DNA from: an uncultured Bacteroidia bacterium
GTDB taxonomy: Bacteria > Bacteroidota > Bacteroidia > Bacteroidales > Prolixibacteraceae
NCBI GenBank assembly: GCA_903897145.1
Contig: CAIUAN010000005.1
Span: 81,421 to 145,420, forward strand
Length of the DNA: 64,000 nucleotides
Direction: 5' to 3'
Position 1 is the stretch's first letter. Every line of letters begins with the position of its first letter. A model generated the notes under the pieces. It worked only from the letters and a program-made list of their open reading frames with translations, had not been told where the DNA came from and did no database searches. Positions 27,545 through 35,289 of this stretch are shown here, piece after piece. The position numbers were made by a program, and so were the translations under genes.

Positions 27545-27913
27545 CTAAACATCGTCTTCCATATCGTCATCTTCATCATCAGGCATGTCGTCTGGAATAT
27601 CATTAACATCCTCTTCGACATCATCATGACCCTCGAATTCTTGCAATGCAAAATCATCCCGTAATACGCCATCATCATTAAAATCATCGTCATTTTCAAC
27701 AATGTTATTGGCCTCTTCTAGGGTCATCCGAACGAGATAATAAAACTCATCCGTTTCATAAGGCAATGCAGAAACGACTTTGCCTTTTGCATTAATGTAA
27801 GTGATAAGACTTCCCGAGAAACCTTGAGGGTAAGTAAGCTTGATTTGACCTTGCACATCGAGCGGGAGCTTGTCATAGTCCTTTACAACGCGTGGTTTGT
27901 TGATTTTTGCCAT
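27545..27913 (-). CDS. Acidic-tailed small protein, unknown function
   Basis: A 122-residue protein in two parts. Residues 1-75 look folded (VVKDYDKLPLDVQGQIK, YPQGFSGSLITYINAKGK, YYLVRMTLEEA). Residues 76-122 are dominated by Asp and Glu (about 30 acidic residues), ending in a DDEDDDMEDDV tail. I recall relatives of the first part in other Bacteroidota, always as hypothetical proteins. The tail suggests a DNA or protein mimic, or a binding partner for a basic protein; that is inference. No signal peptide. Confidence 0.8.
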   Translation of the reverse strand: MAKINKPRVVKDYDKLPLDVQGQIKLTYPQGFSGSLITYINAKGKVVSALPYETDEFYYLVRMTLEEANNIVENDDDFNDDGVLRDDFALQEFEGHDDVEEDVNDIPDDMPDDEDDDMEDDV

Positions 27914-28223
27914 AGTATATTTAGATTTAGGATATCTCTAAGTTATTGCAATGTAAATTATTAACCTGTAAACCATCTCCGAAACTTCCTTTAGTTTCAA
28001 TGGTGCAAAATAATAATTCAAGACATTAATACTATCTTTTTTAGAAAAATATCTGAAAAATTATCAACACGACTAATTAAAATCAAAAACAAAGGACTTT
28101 TGCCCCAAATAATAACCTAGACAATCAAATTTAAGCAATCTAATGATACGGATGTTATATTGGGCAATACTGGTAAAATACCTATATTTGCGAAGCTAAT
28201 TTTTATCACGTAGAATACTAAGA
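27914..28223. other. Divergent intergenic region between the acidic protein and pheT
   Basis: 310 AT-rich bases. The right end holds the pheT promoter (28160-28190). For the minus-strand gene the best candidate is TTATTTTGCA (minus strand, 28013-28004), one mismatch from consensus. I see no leader peptide or T-box-like structure upstream of pheT. Confidence 0.45.
28160..28190 (+). promoter_or_regulatory. Promoter of pheT
   Basis: TTG at 28160-28162, a 20-base spacer and TATATTTG at 28183-28190 match the Bacteroidota consensus. The ATG is 33 bases downstream. Confidence 0.75.
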
Positions 28224-30686
28224 ATGAATATCTCATACAGCTGGCTAAAAGATTACATCAATCTAGAACTATCGCCTGCCGATGTTGCAGCGACCTTAAC
28301 TCAACTAGGATTAGAGACTGGCAGCATAGACGAATTTGAATCCATCAAAGGTGGATTAAACGGACTTGTTGTTGGTGAAGTCTTGACTTGCCAGGCGCAT
28401 CCCAACTCAGATCATTTAAGTGTTACAACCGTAAATATTGGTACTGATGAATCATTACCCATTGTTTGCGGAGCTGCAAATGTACGTGCCGGACAAAAAG
28501 TTATCGTTGCAACTATTGGAACAATATTATACAATGGAGACGAACAATTCACCATTCAAAAATCTAAAATAAGAGGCGAAGTATCAATGGGAATGATTTG
28601 TGCTGAAGATGAGATCGGCATTGGATCAAGCCACGATGGAATTCTTGTTTTAGATCAGCAAGCAATTCCTGGCATGCCAGCGAGCGATTTTTTCAATATT
28701 AACAGTGATTACGTGCTGGAAGTTGATTTAACACCAAACCGAGTAGATAGCGCCTCTCACATTGGCATTGCACGAGATTTATCAGCTTATTTAAGTCAGA
28801 AAAGTAAAACAACCTATACCCGACCCGACGTAACAGGATTCAAAGTAGGGAATAACTCTTTGCCAATCACTGTTAAAGTTGAAAATACAGAGGCTTGTCC
28901 AAGATATGCAGGATTAACAATATCTGGCGTGAAGGTTGCAGAATCACCAGAATGGCTTCGAAACAGACTAAAGTCTATTGGTCAAAGCTCGATCAATAAC
29001 ATCGTAGACATCACAAATTTTGTTCTGCATGAAACTGGTCAACCACTGCATGCGTTCGACACTTCTGCCATTCAAGGAGGATCAATCATTGTAAAGACAG
29101 TTGCTAACGATGCAAAATTCATTACGTTAGATGGCATCGAAAGAACGCTGAACGAGAAAGATTTGATGATCTGCTCGGCAAAGGAACCACTTTGTATTGG
29201 AGGAGTCTTCGGCGGTCTTCATTCGGGAGTCAAAGAAACAACAACCTCTATTTTCTTAGAAAGCGCCTATTTTAATCCTGTATCCATCCGGAAGACAGCT
29301 CGTCGACATGGGCTTAATACTGACGCCTCGTTTAGGTTTGAACGTGGCGTTGATCCAAACGAGACAGTTTATGCACTTAAACGTGCCGCCTTGCTCATTC
29401 AAGAGATTGCAGGTGGAACCATTTCCAGTGATTTAATTGATGTCATTTCGGATGCAACAATCCTTCAATACTTTCCAGTTGAAGTTAGCTATTCTAATAT
29501 AGCTCGATTAATTGGTAAGGATATACCCAAAGAGACACTGAAACAGATATTGGTTTCACTTGAAATTAAAATTATACAAGAATCAGAAGAAGGGCTTAGT
29601 CTTGAGATTCCACCTTACCGTGTGGATGTAAAAAGAGAAGTAGATGTTATTGAGGAGCTGCTGCGTATTTATGGCTATAACAATATCGAACCAAACACAG
29701 CGACTAAGGCAACCATTCAGCATGCGCCGAGGCCAGATAAAATAAAATTACAGAATCTGATTTCTGAACTCTTTACGGCAAGAGGATTTAATGAGATCAT
29801 GTCAAATTCGCTAACCAAATTAGCGTATTATGAAAATCTAGTCACTTATCCATTAAGTCATAGCGTTCAATTATTCAATCCTCTTAGCAATGATTTGAAT
29901 AGTATGCGACAGACTTTACTCTTTGGCGGACTAGAGTCAATAAGTAGGAATAGTAATTTTAGAAATACGGATCTTCGTCTCTTTGAATTTGGCAATATCT
30001 ATCATTTTGACGCTTCAAAAGTGACTCAAAATCCAGTTAAGAACTACAGTGAGGCTGAGCATATTGGTATCTGGATCACGGGTAATAAAGAGACTCCAAA
30101 CTGGAACTCCAAGGAAGAATCCACATCGTTTTTTACCCTGAAGGCTAATGTGGAGAATATCCTATCTCGACTCGGGATTGATCTAAATCGTTGTGGCATT
30201 GAATCGATCTCAAATGATCTTTTTGCAGAAGGGTTAGAATACAGGCATAACAACGTTTGCATTGCTCAATTGGGATATCTGAATCAAGGAATATTAAAGT
30301 CACAAAATATCACCTCAACTGTTTTTTACGGAGATTTAAATTGGACGGCTATCTTAAAAGCTTTGAAAAACAACAAAGTTAGCTATACACCATTGATGAA
30401 ATACCCAGAAGTTAAAAGAGATCTTGCCTTGCTATTGGACAAAGAGGTGCTTTTCAGCACGATCAAAGCGTTAGCCTTCAAAGCAGAAAAAGAGATCTTG
30501 CGAAGCGTCAATCTATTTGATGTTTACGAAGGTGAAAAACTTCCAGCAGGAAAGAAATCGTATGCCATAAGTTTCATCCTACAAGATACCGATAAAACGC
30601 TTAACGACAAGCAAATAGAAAAAACAATGAGTCGTCTTATCAGCATTTACGAGCGTGAGATTGGCGCACAAATAAGGCAATCTTAA
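28224..30686 (+). CDS. pheT: Phenylalanyl-tRNA synthetase beta subunit
   Basis: An 820-residue protein with the complete beta-subunit layout: EMAP-type tRNA-binding domain (about 40-150, VVGEVLTCQAHPNSDHL), B3/B4 editing domain (about 215-380, QPLHAFD), B5 (about 410-480), the synthetase-like core (about 490-690) and the ferredoxin-fold anticodon domain at the C-terminus (YPEVKRDLALLLD to the end). It charges tRNA-Phe with the alpha subunit, whose gene pheS is not in this window. Confidence 0.98.
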   Translation: MNISYSWLKDYINLELSPADVAATLTQLGLETGSIDEFESIKGGLNGLVVGEVLTCQAHPNSDHLSVTTVNIGTDESLPIVCGAANVRAGQKVIVATIGTILYNGDEQFTIQKSKIRGEVSMGMICAEDEIGIGSSHDGILVLDQQAIPGMPASDFFNINSDYVLEVDLTPNRVDSASHIGIARDLSAYLSQKSKTTYTRPDVTGFKVGNNSLPITVKVENTEACPRYAGLTISGVKVAESPEWLRNRLKSIGQSSINNIVDITNFVLHETGQPLHAFDTSAIQGGSIIVKTVANDAKFITLDGIERTLNEKDLMICSAKEPLCIGGVFGGLHSGVKETTTSIFLESAYFNPVSIRKTARRHGLNTDASFRFERGVDPNETVYALKRAALLIQEIAGGTISSDLIDVISDATILQYFPVEVSYSNIARLIGKDIPKETLKQILVSLEIKIIQESEEGLSLEIPPYRVDVKREVDVIEELLRIYGYNNIEPNTATKATIQHAPRPDKIKLQNLISELFTARGFNEIMSNSLTKLAYYENLVTYPLSHSVQLFNPLSNDLNSMRQTLLFGGLESISRNSNFRNTDLRLFEFGNIYHFDASKVTQNPVKNYSEAEHIGIWITGNKETPNWNSKEESTSFFTLKANVENILSRLGIDLNRCGIESISNDLFAEGLEYRHNNVCIAQLGYLNQGILKSQNITSTVFYGDLNWTAILKALKNNKVSYTPLMKYPEVKRDLALLLDKEVLFSTIKALAFKAEKEILRSVNLFDVYEGEKLPAGKKSYAISFILQDTDKTLNDKQIEKTMSRLISIYEREIGAQIRQS

Positions 30687-30710
30687 AGGACGACATTTAT
30701 CCCACTTTGA

Positions 30711-30718
30711 TAAGTTTG
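30711..30718 (+). promoter_or_regulatory. -7 box just before the GNAT gene
   Basis: TAAGTTTG, exact TAnnTTTG, 10 bases before the TTG start at 30729. If used, the mRNA would have almost no leader. Confidence 0.4.
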
Positions 30719-30728
30719 AATTGCGATC

Positions 30729-31241
30729 TTGCAGGTACAAGCCTTAGATATTAAGATAGAGAAAGCTGATTCGGAAGCTGACATCCATTCAATTGCTGCT
30801 TTGGCATCAACGATATGGAACGAATACTACGTGCCATTCATAGGACAGCCACAGATCGACTACATGCTAAAGACCTTTCAATCATTTGAGTCGATCAAAC
30901 AACAAATCAATCAAGGCGATTGCGTTTACTACACCATCCAGCAAAACACAAATATCATTGGTTATTTAGCTTATAAAAAAGCAATCACCGAGCTTTTTCT
31001 AAGCAAGATCTATGTCGTCAAAGAGAAACGAAGAATAGGGATTGGAAAAATCGCGCTTGACTTCCTGACCAAACAAGGAAGAGCGACAAAAATCAAAAAG
31101 ATAACCCTAACGGTAAACAAGGATAATTCTGGGAGTATAGCTGCGTATAAAAAAATGGGCTTTGTAATTGATGAATCAATCGTAACCCCTATTGGGCTAG
31201 GGTTTGTAATGGACGACTACAAGATGAGTTTAAATATTTAA
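30729..31241 (+). CDS. GNAT family N-acetyltransferase
   Basis: A 170-residue protein. The acetyl-CoA motif region is VVKEKRRIGIGKIALDFL (R/Q-x-x-G-x-G/A type), followed by ITLTVNKDNSGSIAAYKKMGF, typical of GNAT. The frame opens only at 30720, and the only usual start is the TTG at 30729; the first ATG is about 45 residues inside and would remove half the domain. Substrate unknown. It follows pheT by 42 bases and may be read through from it. Confidence 0.85.
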   Translation: MQVQALDIKIEKADSEADIHSIAALASTIWNEYYVPFIGQPQIDYMLKTFQSFESIKQQINQGDCVYYTIQQNTNIIGYLAYKKAITELFLSKIYVVKEKRRIGIGKIALDFLTKQGRATKIKKITLTVNKDNSGSIAAYKKMGFVIDESIVTPIGLGFVMDDYKMSLNI

Positions 31242-31264
31242 ACAGAAAATCACAAGGATTTATT

Positions 31265-31639
31265 TTAGTCGAACAACTCGCTTAAACTACCAAAATAATC
31301 TGATTCCCAACCCTCAGCAATATTCTCATAAGCCTCGTCAGGTATATTTGTTTGATGCACCTCAACATTCGTTCCTTGCTTGTCTAGATGTAGTTTTATG
31401 GTCACAATAGACTCCACATCTTCCCCAAAGTACCAGCTCTGAACGATTTTTTGATCTTGCACAAACTCAATATTTCGGCCCACGATTTCGCCATCCCAAA
31501 GCGAAAATTCACTTCCTGGCTCTGTGCTCATTTCTGCGGCTTCACCAGTCCAAATTTCAATCATAGCAGGATTAGTCAAAGCATTATAAAGATCGGCAGC
31601 TGAAGCGCTAAGCTTGAAATATTTTTTGAATTCTTTCAT
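31265..31639 (-). CDS. SRPBCC/AHSA1-like (START fold) protein
   Basis: A 124-residue protein of the AHSA1 type: KYFKLSASAADLYNALTNPAMIEIWTG at the N-terminus, then GEIVGRNIEFVQDQKIVQSW and a C-terminal helix ENIAEGWESDYFGSL. Such proteins form a cup that binds hydrophobic ligands or helps Hsp90-like ATPases. It is transcribed after the DUF3078 gene, 28 bases away. Ligand unknown. Confidence 0.88.
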   Translation of the reverse strand: MKEFKKYFKLSASAADLYNALTNPAMIEIWTGEAAEMSTEPGSEFSLWDGEIVGRNIEFVQDQKIVQSWYFGEDVESIVTIKLHLDKQGTNVEVHQTNIPDEAYENIAEGWESDYFGSLSELFD

Positions 31640-31667
31640 CTTTGAGTACTAGTTATTTATATCTAAG

Positions 31668-33632
31668 TTAAAACTTATAGGTTAATCCAATGGTAAAAAG
31701 CTCCTTCGCTTGCAACTTAGGCTTTTTACCAATTACAGTTCCCTTATCATCTAAGATAGGAAATTTTGTATTGTAATCATAGATTATAGAGGTCATAATT
31801 CGTGTGGTAATAAAACGGTTAACCTGCATTAGAAGAGTTTGTTCCCAATCAACAGCTACCTTTTGAAAGGGGTACTTGTAATTATTAAAGAACTCCCCCT
31901 TTGTATCATAACCAATATTTTCAGACAGCTGATAATGCCAATTTGCCTTTACGATAATACCGGGCTCCACTAATTTTTTCGTTCCAGGAAGCAGACCATA
32001 TTTTGAAGGTGCAATCAGGACGGTATCTCTAACATACGTTGTCTTTGAGGTCAGTGGCGAAAGGAAAAGAGAAAAATCCTTATTAGGCTTATAGTCAAGA
32101 CCCACCGAAACAGTTAAAAAACCAGGAGCCATAAAGGCCGAGATCGGATTTATCTTATTCGGAAAGGCATATCCATTAGCCATCTGAGTTTTAAAGTTTG
32201 ACTCACCAGAATAATACCACTGCTTAAATGCGGAGATTCCAAAACGACTTTGGAACTCAATCTTATCTTCATTTTTCTCTAAACCTCTGGATGGAGTCTG
32301 ACTAACACCATAGCGAACCTCTGCACTATTTTCCCACTTAATCTTATTCTTCGAGTAGTTAGCAATGTATTTACTGATTAAAAGCATCGAGAGTGCACTC
32401 TCGCCACCTTTCGACCAGTTAGAAAGAGTGGTTTGCGTAAAACCTAATGAGCCATTTCCAATCAATGTCCATGGCGGATAAATCACTTCTTTCAAATTAA
32501 CTTTTTGCAAGCTAGGATCCAGTGCTTTTGGTTGAAAAGAGACAGAGCGTCCTTTAGACTCGGTAAACCTGGTCAACTTAATATTGTCATCAATAATTAA
32601 TTTAAGCTCCCCTTTTTTATTATTTAGCAGTAATACACTGATCGAGTCGTTCTGGGCATTTTTCAAAAACATTCGGATTGGCCTCATCTCCCGATTTGCG
32701 GTCCACATCTCAGTCTTTGAATTTGTCAGATTTGCAATACGAATAAGAGCTGAATCAGCATCCGCATGACGAGCGAGAAATCGAAGAGCGACACGCAACG
32801 AATCATTCACTAAGCCAACAACTTTTTCATTGTATGCACTAAGCAAAGTGAGGTTTTGCTTGGCTATTTGAGCTTGATAGTTTTTAATTCGATCGGTTGT
32901 AATTTGATTAATCTTTTTGGACCGATAAGCAAAAGTAGTCTTATCACGCCAGCGATTCAATACTGAGTCGTTGTAAGTATTTCTATAATTAACAAATGTG
33001 CTTCGAATGATAGAGTTCGTTGTGGCCCCCTTAGCAGATGGAGGAAATTGAATTGCTGCAAGTTGACGATCTAGATTTGATTTAAACTCGTCTGGTAAAG
33101 TATTTTTCTTCGCAAGCAATAACATAGGATCGCCGTCAGGGACCACATGAGCCTTCTGAAGTTCTGAGTTTAAAATTTTCGAAGGGACTTGTATGTTGGC
33201 ATTATTCAGACTATCAAAAAGCTCCTTATTAAGGGATTCAATCTGCTTTTGAACATCTGCTTCCGAAATATAACCTTGAACATCATTCACATTGTGAACA
33301 TCTTGAGGATACCGATCAATTAAATACATCGCACTCCCCTCGATAAGTAGTCTGTGAAGTTTTGTGACTACGGTATCTAACGGATCGTTCTCAGCATAAT
33401 TAAGAACTCCTTGAATGGGTTTTTTAAGTTGGTTATTTGACAAATACCATTCATTACAAGAGTAGAGGATCTTGTTTAAAAAGACAACACTCCATTTCAA
33501 AGAATCAGGAGCAGAACTCTCAACCTTGGGCGCATAATTAGAAGAAATACTTTTTGAATTTCCAGCCAATAGATAAGTTGACATAACAAATGCAAGAAAA
33601 AATACACCAAGTCCAAAAAGTTTATGAATCAT
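31668..33632 (-). CDS. DUF3078 domain protein, secreted or outer membrane
   Basis: A 654-residue protein with an N-terminal signal peptide (cut near LLAGNS). Residues about 40-380 are helical and not recognised. From about 385 the DUF3078 pattern appears (PPWTLIGNGSLGFTQTTLSNWSKGGESALS), followed by alternating beta strands ending in LFTIGLTYKF, the form of an outer membrane beta-barrel with a C-terminal aromatic residue. DUF3078 is common in Bacteroidota and has no known function. It is longer than the typical 280-residue family member because of the helical N-terminal half. Confidence 0.85.
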   Translation of the reverse strand: MIHKLFGLGVFFLAFVMSTYLLAGNSKSISSNYAPKVESSAPDSLKWSVVFLNKILYSCNEWYLSNNQLKKPIQGVLNYAENDPLDTVVTKLHRLLIEGSAMYLIDRYPQDVHNVNDVQGYISEADVQKQIESLNKELFDSLNNANIQVPSKILNSELQKAHVVPDGDPMLLLAKKNTLPDEFKSNLDRQLAAIQFPPSAKGATTNSIIRSTFVNYRNTYNDSVLNRWRDKTTFAYRSKKINQITTDRIKNYQAQIAKQNLTLLSAYNEKVVGLVNDSLRVALRFLARHADADSALIRIANLTNSKTEMWTANREMRPIRMFLKNAQNDSISVLLLNNKKGELKLIIDDNIKLTRFTESKGRSVSFQPKALDPSLQKVNLKEVIYPPWTLIGNGSLGFTQTTLSNWSKGGESALSMLLISKYIANYSKNKIKWENSAEVRYGVSQTPSRGLEKNEDKIEFQSRFGISAFKQWYYSGESNFKTQMANGYAFPNKINPISAFMAPGFLTVSVGLDYKPNKDFSLFLSPLTSKTTYVRDTVLIAPSKYGLLPGTKKLVEPGIIVKANWHYQLSENIGYDTKGEFFNNYKYPFQKVAVDWEQTLLMQVNRFITTRIMTSIIYDYNTKFPILDDKGTVIGKKPKLQAKELFTIGLTYKF

Positions 33633-33672
33633 AGTTTTGATGTTCTAATTTAGAAGTCAAAAATAGCTAAAA

Positions 33673-33680
33673 CAAAGTTA
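33673..33680 (-). promoter_or_regulatory. -7 box of the DUF3078 gene
   Basis: The minus strand reads TAACTTTG, exact TAnnTTTG, 40 bases before the ATG at 33632. It overlaps the divergent box at 33679-33686 by two bases. Confidence 0.5.
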
Positions 33681-33686
33681 TATTTG
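33679..33686 (+). promoter_or_regulatory. -7 box of the acetylesterase gene
   Basis: TATATTTG, exact TAnnTTTG, 91 bases before the ATG at 33778. No clear -33 element. Confidence 0.45.
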
Positions 33687-33777
33687 AAATCTAAAATTTG
33701 CATTTATTCAAATTTAATCTATATTAACTCTATCAGAATAAACTAAAAATTCAAAAACTACCTAATAAACTGAAGCT

Positions 33778-35196
33778 ATGAGAAAAACCTATGCCATCTT
33801 ACTTGTGTTTTTGTCCTTCTTGCTGAACATCCAGAATGGGTTAGCAGAAGTTCGTCTGCCAGCAATCATTGGCAGTCATATGGTCCTGCAACAGAAAAGC
33901 GAGGTGAAAATATGGGGCTGGTCTAGTCCTGATGAAAAGATCACTATTAAAACCAGTTGGGACACGACTACCTACCATGGTTCTAGCAGTTCTCCAACAC
34001 GGTGGATGAGTAAGATCAAGACTCCAGCAGCAGGTGGTCCATATACGATCACAATCAATGGAACAACCATCTTAGAAGATGTTATGATTGGCGAGAATTG
34101 GCTTTGTGGCGGACAAAGTAATATGGAGTGGAGTGGAGATCAAAATCTAAAACAATGTCTGGATGAGATGCCGAATGCAACCAATCAAAAAATTCGATTT
34201 TTCTACGTTCAAAAGTCTACATCCGACACCCCGCAAGATAATTGCAATGGATCATGGAAGGTTTGTTCTCCTGAAGAGATGAAACATTTTAGTGCTGTAG
34301 GCTATTTCTTTGGAAAACAATTGCAAAACGAACTAAACATCCCGATTGGATTGATCAATTGCAATTGGGGCGGAACCTCCGCTGAAGTATGGACACCGAA
34401 AGAATTAGTAGAAAATGATCCTATCCTTAGCGAAGCTTCAAAAAAGATTGGTCCTTTACCTTGGTGGCCAAACCTTCCGGGTGAAGCTTACAATGCGATG
34501 ATCTCCCCAATCAAGAATTTCGAGATTGCAGGTGCTATCTGGTATCAAGGAGAGAGCAATTCAGGCACTGCCTCCACATACAAGGCGCTAATCGAAAAAA
34601 TGGTGGGTGCATGGCGCAAAGATTTTCAAAAAGAAATTCCATTTTATTATGTTCAGATTGCTCCATTCTCAGGTTATGGTAATTACAATGTAGATGCCCT
34701 TTTACGTGAGGCTCAAACCAGTTGTCTTTCAATACCTAAAACAGGCATGGTGGTCATCTCCGATTTAGTAACCGACCTGAAAAATATCCATCCGACCAAT
34801 AAAATTGATGTCTCTACTCGACTAGCTAAACTAGCTTTAAATGAGACGTATGTCAGAACAGGACTTGCCTATAAATCGCCACTTTACAAATCAATGCAAG
34901 TCGAAAAACAAAAGATTAGAATCTTGTTCGATAACGCGGACAATGGTCTAGTTGCCAAAGACAAAGTTATATCTGAACTTTACATCGCTGGCGAAGACAA
35001 AGTTTTCCAGCCTGCATTAGGTAAGATTGAAAGAAATACGTTAGTAGTTTGGAATAAGAGTATAAAAAATCCGGTAGCGGTTAGATTTGGATTTTCAAAT
35101 GATGCAATCCCTAACCTATTTAGCTCGGAGGGGCTTCCTGTAAATATTTTCCGCACAGACAATTGGAGCGTCGACACCTCAAAAATTAAGAAGTAG
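33778..35196 (+). CDS. Sialate O-acetylesterase-like SGNH esterase, secreted
   Basis: A 472-residue protein with a signal peptide (cut near GLAEV). The SASA-type catalytic domain has Ser114 in LCGGQSNMEWSG and the second block GAIWYQGESNS; a family-typical LPAIIGSHMVLQQ opens the mature protein. These enzymes remove O-acetyl groups from sialic acids or from plant and algal polysaccharides. The next gene downstream, a GH95-like hydrolase, is convergent, so they are not one operon but probably serve related substrates. Confidence 0.93.
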   Translation: MRKTYAILLVFLSFLLNIQNGLAEVRLPAIIGSHMVLQQKSEVKIWGWSSPDEKITIKTSWDTTTYHGSSSSPTRWMSKIKTPAAGGPYTITINGTTILEDVMIGENWLCGGQSNMEWSGDQNLKQCLDEMPNATNQKIRFFYVQKSTSDTPQDNCNGSWKVCSPEEMKHFSAVGYFFGKQLQNELNIPIGLINCNWGGTSAEVWTPKELVENDPILSEASKKIGPLPWWPNLPGEAYNAMISPIKNFEIAGAIWYQGESNSGTASTYKALIEKMVGAWRKDFQKEIPFYYVQIAPFSGYGNYNVDALLREAQTSCLSIPKTGMVVISDLVTDLKNIHPTNKIDVSTRLAKLALNETYVRTGLAYKSPLYKSMQVEKQKIRILFDNADNGLVAKDKVISELYIAGEDKVFQPALGKIERNTLVVWNKSIKNPVAVRFGFSNDAIPNLFSSEGLPVNIFRTDNWSVDTSKIKK

Positions 35197-35217
35197 ATCA
35201 TTCTATTTACCCCAAAC

Positions 35218-35265
35218 ATCGGGGGCATCTCTGCGACACTTATGACAAGCAGAGATGCCCCCGAT
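35218..35265. terminator. GC-rich 17-bp hairpin between convergent glycan genes
   Basis: A perfect 17-bp inverted repeat (arm ATCGGGGGCATCTCTGC) with a 14-base loop, 22 bases after the esterase stop and 25 bases beyond the end of the GH95-like gene. Neither strand has a U-tract after it, so the mechanism of termination is unclear. Confidence 0.6.
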
Positions 35266-35289
35266 CTCATTGTTCAACCATTCTGTATC

